Shown here in pieces: positions 16,101 to 24,504 of a stretch of DNA of 64,000 bases (the stretch's first letter is position 1; the number at the start of each line of letters is the position of its first letter). Below the pieces are notes generated by a model, which made no database searches, was not told the origin of the DNA, and was given only the letters and a program-made list of their open reading frames with translations. The stretch covers positions 247,455-311,454 of the forward strand of contig DASUWH010000072.1 of the NCBI GenBank assembly GCA_036378535.1. Direction: 5' to 3'. Both the position numbers and the translations under genes were made by a program. This DNA comes from Gp1-AA122 sp036378535 (GTDB lineage Bacteria > Acidobacteriota > Terriglobia > Terriglobales > Acidobacteriaceae).

Positions 16101-17611
16101 CCGCGCTTCCGTTCCCAACCCATCCACACGCGCTCGCGCGGGTTGTAGACGCGGTGGCGATGCACGAGCAGGAAAGTTCCTTCGCCTTTGGAGGCGTATT
16201 TCTCGTTGAGATCGCGGATGAGCTTAGCGCAAAGCTCGACGCGGGGGTCATCCTCGGTCGGCGTCTCCCGCGAATCGGGCAGATCGGTCAGCAACGCATA
16301 ATGCAGGTTGCGGTCATGATTGCCAAGGTAGCGGACTTCAAGATCATCGACCAGACGCTTGATCTGAATCTCGTTCAGCAGCAATGCCGGAATGCCGACC
16401 AGGGAAAAGCAGTCGTCCGGAATACCTTCCGAAAAATCCAGCTTGGGAATGATTTGAGGACGCAAGATCGCGGTGACAAGATAATTCACGATCTGCACTG
16501 CAGCTTGCGAGCACGGCAGCAGCAGAACAAACACCGCCACCAGCATGCGACCCAGAGAAGTCGACGGGCCAATCAGGGGCAGAAGAATCCCCAGAATAAT
16601 GATCAGCGTCAGCAGTTCTATGCTGGGCAGGTAGAACTCGTCCGGGTGGCTGCGGAGGAAGATACGTAGGCGTTGACCTAAAGGCGGGCGATACCGAACC
16701 TTCCGGCGAAGTGCCGGACCGCCCTCAGCAATCAGATAGTAACCGATATGAGAACGGCGTATGCCGACCCGGCGATCAGCATAAATCTGCCGCTGGGCCT
16801 CGCGAGCGAGCGCCAGCGCCGCGGCGGCAACTTCCATCTCCGTAAAGTCGGAGTGCTCGGCGAGATGCGCAATCTGCTTGCGGTACACGGTGCGGCTTTC
16901 GCGGTCCATCCGCGAGTACGCCCCTGCGGGGTCGTCTTTCAAAACCCTATCAAAAACCAGCAAGCGATCCAGCACCTCGCGCCAGTTGGTTTGCGTAATA
17001 TCGCGCAGGCTGCGGACGCATACTCCGGTTCCATGGAGCGCTGTACGATCCTTAACCACCCGCGCACCGCGAGCAGCGATTTGCTCCAGCAGCACCAGCT
17101 TCATGGACGGGATCAGCGCATCCAGTTCTGACAGGTTCAGGATCGTGGTTTTCTGGAAAGCCGCCATGTATTCGATGTAGCTGGATTCGCTGAACTCATA
17201 GTTGACGGCGGCCAGAAATGCTTCCGCCATGGCCAGAACTCTGGGGACTACATCGAAACTGCGGTTGCGTACGTGGGGAATTTTCTCGAATTCCACGAGC
17301 TCGTCCGCAGTGCTATTCAGCTCCGTACTCAACAGGTGGGCGTTATCCTGCAGCCAATGAAAGTCGTCGGAGGCGTTGGTGACCGAGAAATCGGAGACCG
17401 CGCGCAGAATTTTCCGCAGTTGCGGCTTGAGCGAGTGCGAGCGCTCATAAAGGACGGTAGAAGAATGCGTTCCCGGCAGCCAGGCTAATCCGCGCGCCGA
17501 TTCCGCGGCATGGGCGCGCAGACGTTCCAGATCGGCAGGCTTCTCCTGGCTTCCGGCGGGAACGCGCTCGGTTTCCGAAGTTACCAGTTCGAGATGGATA
17601 TTCTCGGGCAT
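13121..17611 (-). CDS. Cyclic-glucan-synthase-like GT84/glucoamylase membrane protein (NdvB N-terminal-half type)
   Basis: A 1496-residue membrane protein. After a soluble N-terminal region, helices near 330-385 precede a GT84 glycosyltransferase domain with TLDADTELPRG (DxD, near residue 540) and HRWLRGDWQ (near 687). A second helix cluster follows (about 740-850), and the C-terminus has a glucoamylase-like domain (YGFYESLDYSESGR...MAHHQGMILLSLANFL). Cyclic beta-1,2-glucan synthases (NdvB/ChvB) are about 2800 residues and continue with GH94 domains; those are absent here. It may make a linear or differently linked glucan. It lies 12 nt downstream of an ABC exporter, recalling the NdvA-NdvB partnership. 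Confidence 0.85.
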   Translation of the reverse strand: MPENIHLELVTSETERVPAGSQEKPADLERLRAHAAESARGLAWLPGTHSSTVLYERSHSLKPQLRKILRAVSDFSVTNASDDFHWLQDNAHLLSTELNSTADELVEFEKIPHVRNRSFDVVPRVLAMAEAFLAAVNYEFSESSYIEYMAAFQKTTILNLSELDALIPSMKLVLLEQIAARGARVVKDRTALHGTGVCVRSLRDITQTNWREVLDRLLVFDRVLKDDPAGAYSRMDRESRTVYRKQIAHLAEHSDFTEMEVAAAALALAREAQRQIYADRRVGIRRSHIGYYLIAEGGPALRRKVRYRPPLGQRLRIFLRSHPDEFYLPSIELLTLIIILGILLPLIGPSTSLGRMLVAVFVLLLPCSQAAVQIVNYLVTAILRPQIIPKLDFSEGIPDDCFSLVGIPALLLNEIQIKRLVDDLEVRYLGNHDRNLHYALLTDLPDSRETPTEDDPRVELCAKLIRDLNEKYASKGEGTFLLVHRHRVYNPRERVWMGWERKRGKLLDLNRLLRNQYDSFPVKIGDLSIFPKVRFVITLDADTELPRGSAHRMIGALAHPLNQAIIDPDKNIVVAGYGILQPRVGVSVQSAVRSRLAGIYSGETGFDIYTRAVSDVYQDLYGEGSFTGKGIYEVDTLHRVLDRRFPRNALLSHDLIEGAHARAGLASDIEIIEDYPSHYSAYNRRKHRWLRGDWQIAGWLGSRVPDESGNRVPNPMSIVSQWKILDNLRRSLVEPATFLLLVLGWTTLPGKPVRWTLVALGILFLPLWLEFVLNLVRAAFEGKRRMAEDAFKGLFAAHINVFLILTFLAHQALISLDAVVRSLVRRIITQRRLLEWETAAEAELAIKRDTPIDRYLNWTQALAMALAVLVGVSHRHALAPALPIILLWAGSKLISLWLNEPPRPARSEASPKDELFLRRSALRTWRYFCEFSTDEHNWLIPDNIQEEPPVVAARISPTNLGFLLNARQAACQFGYLTVPEFTYLTLRTLSTVAKLPRYRGHLFNWYDTKTLCPLPPLFVSSVDSGNLVASLWTLKQGCLQQLHSPVLQPQLINGFLDHLETLADLRVIRRKSVLALRRLMKRKPPLARLFDLFEKVLTAARQLPPESKHIRDAEWFTAQARARLLMMREATRVYTPWLLAEFYSLKNDPALDLKRSWDAAPLDGAAAFIDTLSERLQRAAAQSNGTGERTLLYERLQAHLAGALSQTLQLISDLRRVAKTADAMVEEMDFHFLLNPRRKLLSIGYDSGAQQVNAAAYDLLASEARTAAFVAIAKDDIPQETWFLLGRGHTVAHGHAVLLSWTGTMFEYLMPALWMRSFPNTLLERSRSAAVSAQQAYTGNRIPWGISESAFAKRDPSGNYSYRAFGIPQLAIHQEETTGVVISPYSTFLAMNVDAVAALRNLRRMSSKGWFGPYGFYESLDYSESGRHSWRHRYEVVRCWMAHHQGMILLSLANFLYDGVVQEWFHREPRVQATELLLHEKPVSHSSLSHDYSAVA

Positions 17612-17623
17612 TTTTTAAAACTG

Positions 17624-19444
17624 TTAGCGATAACTGGCGGCTTGCAACTCGAACATCTCGGCGTAGCGGCCACCCATGCGGGTTAAATCCTCGTGCGTCC
17701 CTTCTTCCACAATCTCTCCGGCTTCCAGTACTACGATGCGATCTGCCATGCGCACGGTCGAGAAACGATGGGAGATGAACAAAGCCATCTTTTCGCTCGT
17801 GAGTTCCGCGAAGCGGCGAAAAACTTCGAACTCGCTGCGCGCATCGAGCGCGGCCGTGGGCTCGTCCAGGATCAGGAGTTGCGCATCGCGTAGATAGGCG
17901 CGCGCCAGTGCGATTTTCTGCCACTCTCCCCCGGAGAGGTCGACGCCGCCTTCGAAACGGCGTCCTAACATTTGTTCATAGTTAAGCGGAAGGCGCGCAA
18001 TCACCTGGTCCGCCAGACTTTTTTGAGCCGCCTCTTTCAGAATCTCGAAATGATTCAATTCCTGGATTTGACCCACAGCAATGTTTTCGCGGGCAGTCAT
18101 CTCGTACCGCATGAAGTCCTGAAAAATGACTCCGATCTGCGTATACAGGTCTTCCAGACTGTATTCGCGAAGATCGACCCCGTCGAGCAGAATCTCGCCT
18201 TCGACCGGGTCATACAGCCGTGTAATCAACTTGACGATGGTGGTCTTGCCCTGGCCGTTCTCCCCAATCAACGCAACTCGTTCTCCCGGGCTCAAGTGAA
18301 AGTTCAAATGATTCAGGACTAGCCGCGAACTACCGGGATAGCGGAAGGAGACCTTGCGGAACTCGAAGCCGCGAGTGATTGGTCGAGGCGTCGGCCGGGC
18401 GTTAGGCTTGGAGCGGATGGTCGCCTCCATCTCGAAGAAAGCGAGCAGGTCAGTAAGGAAGAGGGCTTGATCGGCAATGCTCGACAGGGTCGAAAACACT
18501 TGCTGGATATTGCTGCTGGCCTGCTGAATAGCGCCGGCAAGAAAGGTCAGGGTGCCGACGCTGATCATTCCGGACACCGTACGCCAAATGACATAGGCGT
18601 AAGCGGCGTAGTATCCCATGGTGCCGATCATGGAGAGGAACGATCCGGCCACCAGGCGGCGACGCGCCAGGCTAACGTCCTCGACGTAGATCTGATCCCA
18701 CAGTCGTGTGAAACGGTCGGTGAGAAACCCTTTCAGGCCAAAGAGCTTCAGTTCTTTGGCTGCTTCTTTGCTACCGCCAACGACGCGCAAGTAATCCAGT
18801 TCACGCCGTATCGGGGTCTGGCGGAAATTCTTGGCGTATCCCAGGAATGCAAAATGGCTCTCCCCCAGGAATGCGGGTATCACCCCTGCGATCAACAGCA
18901 GCATCAGCCACGGGGAATAGAGCACGATCGAGATGGACATCGTGATCGCCGTGATCATCTGCTGCACGAGCCGTCCGATGGATTGGATCATGCCCAGGCG
19001 ATCGGTGGCCTGTACGCGGGCGCGTTCCAGGCGGTCGTAAAAGACCGGATCTTCGTAGGCAATCAGGTCGAGATCCGAGGCATGCTTCATGACGCGAATG
19101 CTGACGTGGCGGGTGTACTTGTCTGCCAGCAGGGCATCGAGGTAATCGACACCCCGCGCCAGAACGCTGCTGATCAGAGCGAGCGCGAATTCCGCCGCCA
19201 CCAGCCACCAGAATTCCCGGCTCACCGGTTCATGCGTCGAAACCGCGTGCACTACCCGGTCGATGATCAGCTTGGTGACGTAAAGCAGAGCGATCGGCAG
19301 CAGGGAGGTGAATAGACGGAAGACCAGCCCCAGGGCGACGACCAGCGGGCCCGATTCCCAGACGATCTTAAGTACAGGAGGGACATTGCGGAGCGCGACC
19401 AGCCGCTCCTCCCAGCTGCTCCAGAAACCGTCTTGTTTTGCCAT
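17624..19444 (-). CDS. ABC exporter, fused membrane and ATPase domains (NdvA/MsbA-like)
   Basis: A 606-residue half-transporter with five to six hydrophobic helices in residues 30-320, followed by an ATPase domain: Walker A GENGQGKTT (near 395), signature LSGGEWQKIALARA (near 500), Walker B LLILDEPTAALD and H-loop FISHR. It is the first gene of a two-gene unit with the GT84 protein. By analogy with NdvA/ChvA it may export the glucan made by its partner; the sequence alone does not show substrate. The second residue of the Walker A spacer (NGQGKT) is typical of this clade. Confidence 0.88.
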   Translation of the reverse strand: MAKQDGFWSSWEERLVALRNVPPVLKIVWESGPLVVALGLVFRLFTSLLPIALLYVTKLIIDRVVHAVSTHEPVSREFWWLVAAEFALALISSVLARGVDYLDALLADKYTRHVSIRVMKHASDLDLIAYEDPVFYDRLERARVQATDRLGMIQSIGRLVQQMITAITMSISIVLYSPWLMLLLIAGVIPAFLGESHFAFLGYAKNFRQTPIRRELDYLRVVGGSKEAAKELKLFGLKGFLTDRFTRLWDQIYVEDVSLARRRLVAGSFLSMIGTMGYYAAYAYVIWRTVSGMISVGTLTFLAGAIQQASSNIQQVFSTLSSIADQALFLTDLLAFFEMEATIRSKPNARPTPRPITRGFEFRKVSFRYPGSSRLVLNHLNFHLSPGERVALIGENGQGKTTIVKLITRLYDPVEGEILLDGVDLREYSLEDLYTQIGVIFQDFMRYEMTARENIAVGQIQELNHFEILKEAAQKSLADQVIARLPLNYEQMLGRRFEGGVDLSGGEWQKIALARAYLRDAQLLILDEPTAALDARSEFEVFRRFAELTSEKMALFISHRFSTVRMADRIVVLEAGEIVEEGTHEDLTRMGGRYAEMFELQAASYR

Positions 19445-19836
19445 TTCAGTGACCCGCGCGATCTAAAGCTTGGGAACTAATGTCGAGCTCTCGCCAGGAA
19501 AATTTGTGAACTCACGAGAGATGCCGGAAATGCTCCTAAGGTTTGATTCAGCAGCCACTTATCCGCACTCGCGACCGCCCGCAACGTGGCTTGCCGAAAC
19601 TAGTACCTAGAGCAATCCGATGACCGCCTCCGGCTACAATCGTCCTCAATTCTGTTCGCGAGATTGCTGCAGAAATTCCGAGCCCAAGCGACCCTCGGAC
19701 ATCAGGTATTTTAAGGGGTTTGCCCTATAAAACCCAAATTGCTCAGATCCACCGAGCGCTGCCATTCAGGCCGCTTAATGGGCAAGGGTGGAACGGGAGC
19801 ACCGGAAGAAAGTTCATTGATCTCCGCAAAAACTCC
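19445..19836. other. Intergenic region upstream of the ABC exporter
   Basis: This 392-bp gap lies between the ABC exporter start and the end of the GH39 gene, both on the minus strand. An imperfect hairpin, GGTATTTTAAGGGG/CCCTATAAAACCC (19705-19735), lies beyond the GH39 stop and could act in termination. No convincing gene or well-matched promoter was seen. Confidence 0.5.
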
Positions 19837-21402
19837 TCAATGAATTTGCTTGGCCGGAGAGGTTGCCGGCTGCCAAGAGGAAATTTCCACGACCAACAGA
19901 CCCTGCGGCGGAATCGAAAGCGTGAGTTCACCGTTTCGCAAATCGCGAACCTCTGGAGCGGTTAACTCGGCGGCTTGGCGCAACGCGGCGAGCTGAGCTC
20001 GAGTCGGATACCGCGGCGACCCCATTTTCTCGTATGCCGGACGGGGATCACCATGATCACGGTCAACTTGAGAAATGTGGGCGCGCGAGCCAGGAGCAAG
20101 ATGCTGCAAGTGCAAGGTGATGGTCTTGAGCGCGCCACTCGTCTTTTCCGGAGCAGTCAAATTCCAGGAGGCAATCACCAGAGAGTCGTCGGCGCGCCGG
20201 GTGACCATGACGGATTTCGATTGAACATTTAAGCGAACATCGCCAAGGTGGTGCAGGAGTTCGAAGACGGCATACGACGCTTTGGGAATCCCGCCGGCGG
20301 CAAACAGGCCGAATCCACCGTAGAACGGTTCCTTGACGACGCCCTGCTCTTCGAACACATCCGAGAACGTCCAGTAGGACATTTCGTTTACCAGGCCGTC
20401 GCACTGCCGAATGGTGTCGGCCAGCCACGGGCCCATGTAGGTGGAGTCAGTCACTTCGGGCTCATTTTTGTAACTGGCGTTGAACTCACTCCAGATCAGG
20501 GGCAGGTTAGGCAGAGGGGAAGATTTGATCTGGTCATGAACCTTGCCAACGGCGCGGCAAACCATTTTGTCGCGAGGAATCTCTTCGTTAGTGCCGAAAA
20601 CATCCTTGGCGGAGTCGTTTCCGTAGACGTGGCTGGAGACGAAATCGACTGGAATATGGTTTTCGACGCAGTGCCGGATGAAGGCGTCAACCCAGGCGGC
20701 CTGCGCCGTGGTTGGACCGCCGACCCGCAACAGCGGGCTGACACGTTTTATGTCGTTGGCGGTGTGATCGTACAGTTGCCAGTAGCTCGGCTGCTTCGGC
20801 TCGCCAGCCCAGAAGTCGATATTCGGCTCGTTCCACACTTCGAAATACCACTGCGCCACCTCGGCCAATCCGTAACGTTCGACGAGGTGACGGGTGAAAT
20901 GATCGATGAGATCGTCCCACTTGTTCCAGTCTTTCGGAGGGGCAACATTGGGGTGGTACCAAAATGCCTGAGGGGCATTCTTGGCCGCCAGTTTATTGGG
21001 CATGAAGCTGAGCTCAACGAAGGGGCGAACTCCGTTCTGCAGCAGGCCGTCGTAAACCTGGTCAACGTAGGAGAAGTTGTAGACCGGGTTGCCGGCAGCG
21101 TCCTCGTCGTAGACGCCCATTTCATCCAGGAAGATTCCATGGAAGCGGATGTATTCGACTCCGGTCACCTGTTTAACGGCACGAAGATCGTTTCGGTAAC
21201 TTTCCCGCATGCTCAAGCGGGCGCGTCCTGAACCGAACATGTGCTCCCAGAAATGCGGGAAAGGTTGCCCTGGAGCGGCGGCATCAATCGTGACGGACTC
21301 CGGAGCAGCTTGCGCCCTGGCGCGAATGGCGGGGCCGATAACGCACAGGACGGTCACAGAGACGATTGCCAACCGAAGGTGAAGAAGATGAGCGCGATTC
21401 AT
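19837..21402 (-). CDS. Secreted glycoside hydrolase family 39 (beta-xylosidase-like)
   Basis: A 521-residue enzyme with a Sec signal peptide (hydrophobic residues 9-25, then ARAQA). The GH39/clan A barrel shows the acid/base motif EVWNEPN (Glu192) and the nucleophile motif LIWSEFNAS (Glu306), the pair needed for retaining hydrolysis of beta-xylosides or related substrates. HFWEHMFGSGRA near residue 50 is a usual GH39 start. A C-terminal beta-sandwich follows. It is a monocistronic gene on the minus strand, divergent from aceE. The true substrate cannot be fixed from sequence. Confidence 0.87.
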   Translation of the reverse strand: MNRAHLLHLRLAIVSVTVLCVIGPAIRARAQAAPESVTIDAAAPGQPFPHFWEHMFGSGRARLSMRESYRNDLRAVKQVTGVEYIRFHGIFLDEMGVYDEDAAGNPVYNFSYVDQVYDGLLQNGVRPFVELSFMPNKLAAKNAPQAFWYHPNVAPPKDWNKWDDLIDHFTRHLVERYGLAEVAQWYFEVWNEPNIDFWAGEPKQPSYWQLYDHTANDIKRVSPLLRVGGPTTAQAAWVDAFIRHCVENHIPVDFVSSHVYGNDSAKDVFGTNEEIPRDKMVCRAVGKVHDQIKSSPLPNLPLIWSEFNASYKNEPEVTDSTYMGPWLADTIRQCDGLVNEMSYWTFSDVFEEQGVVKEPFYGGFGLFAAGGIPKASYAVFELLHHLGDVRLNVQSKSVMVTRRADDSLVIASWNLTAPEKTSGALKTITLHLQHLAPGSRAHISQVDRDHGDPRPAYEKMGSPRYPTRAQLAALRQAAELTAPEVRDLRNGELTLSIPPQGLLVVEISSWQPATSPAKQIH

Positions 21403-21497
21403 GAGTCAACTCCGAGGACATTCTAATCCGTTCGCCGGAATTTTCTTTGTGGCGGAACCCAATACCGGGGTTGGCCCAACGGAAAGCCAAGAGTTGA

Positions 21498-21538
21498 TAT
21501 GATGTTTAGTTCAGCACTCAGTGTGGGGGAATTCTGAC
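21498..21538 (+). promoter_or_regulatory. Candidate -10 element and RBS of aceE
   Basis: TATGAT at 21498-21503 resembles a -10 box, but no -35 box lies at the usual distance (TTGGCC is 21 bp away). GGGGGA (21525-21530) lies 8 nt before the GTG at 21539 and decides that start over the in-frame GTG at 21521. Confidence 0.4.
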
Positions 21539-24217
21539 GTGGCAGAGACACAGACCAATGGTCTCGAGGTGCTCGAGACCCGAGAATGGATTGATTCGCT
21601 CGATTACGTTCTAACCAGGGGTGGCCCGGATCGTGCCGGCCGCCTACTGCAGCAACTTGCCTTGCATGCCCGGCGTTCTGCCGGAATCAATCTGCCCTTT
21701 ACCGCCACCACACCATATCAGAACACCATCCCGGCCTTGCATCAGCCTCCGTTCCCCGGGAGCCAGGAAATGGAACGCCGCATAAAGAGTTTGGTTCGGT
21801 GGAATGCGCTGGCCATGGTGGTGCGCGCCAATAAATTGCAGGAAGGCATTGGCGGCCACATTTCCACTTATGCTTCTGCCGCCACCCTCTACGAGGTCGC
21901 GTTTAATCATTTTCTGCAGGCGCGCACGGAATCCGGTGATCGCGACATTGTTTATTTCCAGGGACACGCCGCCCCGGGCATCTACTCCCGCGCTTATCTG
22001 GAGGGCCGCATTCCCCGACAGAAGCTAGAGAACTTCCGGCGTGAGCTGAAACCTGGTGGCGGTCTTTCTTCTTACCCCCATCCTTGGCTGATGCCGGATT
22101 TCTGGGAGTTCCCCACGGTTTCAATGGGTTTGGGTCCGATCCAGGCGATCTACCAGGCGCGATTCATTAAGTATCTGGAAAACCGAGGACTGAAGGAATC
22201 GCGTGGCGGTAAGGTCTGGGCCTTTCTCGGGGATGGCGAGATGGATGAGCCCGAATCGCTGGGTTCGATCACGCTGGCTTCACGCGAGCGGCTCGACAAC
22301 CTGATTTTCGTCGTGAATTGCAACCTGCAGCGCCTGGATGGACCGGTTCGCGGCAACGGCAAAATCATTCAGGAACTCGAAGCCATCTTCCGCGGCGCGG
22401 GTTGGAATGTAATCAAGGTGATCTGGGGCTCGGACTGGGATCGCCTGATTCAGAACGATCGCGATGGCCTGCTGGTCCGGCGCATGGGCGAGATCACCGA
22501 CGGGCAGTACCAGAAATATTTCGTCGAGAGCGGGGCTTACTTCCGCCAGAACTTCTTCGGAACTGACCCACGTCTGCTGAAGATGGTGGAGCACTTGTCA
22601 GACGAGCAGCTGGCGCGCATGCGGTTGGGCGGTCACGATCCGATCAAAGTTCATGCCGCTTACAAGGCTGCCGCTGAGCATACCGGCTCGCCGACAATCA
22701 TTCTCGCCAAGACCATTAAGGGTTACGGACTCGGGGAAGCGGGCGAGGGCAAGAACATCACCCACCAGCAGAAAAAGCTGAATGACGAAGAGCTGCGCAT
22801 GTTCCGGTCACGCTTTGGAATTCCGATTCCGGATGAAGAATTGCACGATGCGCCTTTCTACCGGCCGTCGGAAGACAGCGCGGAGGTCCAGTATCTGCGC
22901 GAGCGGCGCCAGCAACTCGGAGGCTATCTGCCCGAGCGGAAAGTTCGTGCCGCGGCGATCCAGCCGGTTTCCGAATCGCACTTCGAGGAGTTCTATAAAG
23001 GAACGGAAGGGCGCGAAGTTTCGACCACGATGGTGTTTGTCCGGCTTCTGGCCAAGCTCCTGCGCGATCCGGAGATCGGCAAGCTGATTGTTCCGATTAT
23101 TCCTGACGAAGCCCGTACCTTTGGCATGGAGGCGTTGTTTCGGCAGGTGGGTATCTACTCCAGCGTCGGACAGCTCTACGAACCGGTGGACATGGACACG
23201 CTGCTCTACTACAAAGAGGCGAAGAACGGGCAGATTCTGGAGGAGGGCATTACCGAGGCCGGCTCAGTGTGTTCGTTCATTGCCGCTGGCACTGCCTATG
23301 CGAATCATGGAATCAACACCATCCCGTTCTTTATTTATTACTCGATGTTTGGGTTCCAGCGCATCGGCGATCTGATCTGGGCGGCTGCGGATATGCGGGT
23401 CCGCGGATTCCTCCTGGGCGGCACGGCCGGCCGCACCACGCTGGCTGGCGAAGGACTGCAGCACCAGGACGGCCACAGCCACGTGCTCGCCCTGAGCGTC
23501 CCGAACCTGTTGGCTTATGATCCCGCTTTTGCCTACGAAATCGCCGTCATCATCCAGGACGGCATCAAGCGCATGTATGTGGATGGAGAGTCCATCTTCT
23601 ACTACCTGACCGTAACGAACGAACCGCTCCCGATGCCGGCTATGCCGGAAGGCAAGAATGTTCGCGATGGCATTCTCAAAGGGATGTACCGCTTTAAGTC
23701 TTCTGAGAAGAAAGATGCCAAGCTGCATGCGCAGTTGTTCGGCAGCGGCACCATTATGTTTGAGGTTCTGAAGGCGCAACAGATTCTCGAGCAGGATTAT
23801 GGGGTTGCGGCTGACGTCTGGAGCGTTACCAGTTACAAAGAGCTGTACCGTGACGCCAACGATTGCGAGCGCTGGAACCTGCTGCATCCCGGGCAGAAGC
23901 CCAAAGTGCCTTATGTGACCGAATGTCTAAAAAATGCAGCCGGAGTTTTCGTAGCGGCGTCCGATTACATGAAGGTTTTGCCGGAAAGTATCTCGCAATG
24001 GGTTCCGGGCAAACTGGTTTCGCTGGGAACGGATGGCTTTGGGCGAAGTGAGAACCGCGCTGCCCTGCGGGACTTCTTCGAAGTGGATGCCAAGCACATT
24101 GTCGTCGCCACCTTGAGCGCTCTGCAGCGGGAAGGCCAGGTGAAGGCCGACACCGTTCAGAAGGCAATCAAGGATTTAGGCGTTGACGCGGAGCGGCCTA
24201 GTCCGGTCAGCCGCTAG
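21539..24217 (+). CDS. aceE: Pyruvate dehydrogenase E1 component, homodimeric
   Basis: An 892-residue thiamine-diphosphate enzyme that decarboxylates pyruvate and acetylates the lipoyl group of E2; E. coli AceE has 887 residues. The ThDP/Mg motif GDGEMDEPES...NLIFVVNCNLQRLDGPV is clear, and C-terminal transketolase-like domains follow (GGTAGRTTLAGEGLQHQDGHS). The start codon is GTG with RBS GGGGGA. It leads an E1-E2-E3 gene order, but repeat-filled gaps of about 290 and 190 bp separate the three genes. Confidence 0.96.
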   Translation: MAETQTNGLEVLETREWIDSLDYVLTRGGPDRAGRLLQQLALHARRSAGINLPFTATTPYQNTIPALHQPPFPGSQEMERRIKSLVRWNALAMVVRANKLQEGIGGHISTYASAATLYEVAFNHFLQARTESGDRDIVYFQGHAAPGIYSRAYLEGRIPRQKLENFRRELKPGGGLSSYPHPWLMPDFWEFPTVSMGLGPIQAIYQARFIKYLENRGLKESRGGKVWAFLGDGEMDEPESLGSITLASRERLDNLIFVVNCNLQRLDGPVRGNGKIIQELEAIFRGAGWNVIKVIWGSDWDRLIQNDRDGLLVRRMGEITDGQYQKYFVESGAYFRQNFFGTDPRLLKMVEHLSDEQLARMRLGGHDPIKVHAAYKAAAEHTGSPTIILAKTIKGYGLGEAGEGKNITHQQKKLNDEELRMFRSRFGIPIPDEELHDAPFYRPSEDSAEVQYLRERRQQLGGYLPERKVRAAAIQPVSESHFEEFYKGTEGREVSTTMVFVRLLAKLLRDPEIGKLIVPIIPDEARTFGMEALFRQVGIYSSVGQLYEPVDMDTLLYYKEAKNGQILEEGITEAGSVCSFIAAGTAYANHGINTIPFFIYYSMFGFQRIGDLIWAAADMRVRGFLLGGTAGRTTLAGEGLQHQDGHSHVLALSVPNLLAYDPAFAYEIAVIIQDGIKRMYVDGESIFYYLTVTNEPLPMPAMPEGKNVRDGILKGMYRFKSSEKKDAKLHAQLFGSGTIMFEVLKAQQILEQDYGVAADVWSVTSYKELYRDANDCERWNLLHPGQKPKVPYVTECLKNAAGVFVAASDYMKVLPESISQWVPGKLVSLGTDGFGRSENRAALRDFFEVDAKHIVVATLSALQREGQVKADTVQKAIKDLGVDAERPSPVSR

Positions 24218-24504
24218 GAGGCTGCTCAAAAACTTGACTTCGAGTGCGTTTGGAAAGGGCACGGCTTGCTGCGGAAAAAAGAATCAGGTAAGTAATATCG
24301 GGAAGGGCACGAGTTTACTAGCCTGCCCTGAGCGTAGTCGAAGGGTGCCGCTAAGCTGTTGAATATACCTCAGCGCTTTAGCGCCTGAGAGCCATCTTTT
24401 GCCGCCGAGAGATTTTTTCAGCAGCCGCTTTAGCCGTGCCGAATAAGTGCTTACGCCCTCGGTCGGGATGACAGATTTGTAACGTATGGGAAAGGTTTAG
24501 AAGG
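24218..24504. repeat. Dispersed repeat family C between aceE and E2
   Basis: The gap carries GGCTGCTCAAAAACTT, AAGGGCACG, AATCGGGAAGGGCACGAG, GCGCTTTAGCGCCTGAG and TTTTGCCGCCGAGAG segments in the same order as at 44276-44470 and, in part, 36645-36745 and 27900-28180. GCGCTttaGCGC is a short perfect hairpin within it. There is no gene here. The E2 start has only a weak AAGG-type RBS. Confidence 0.75.
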
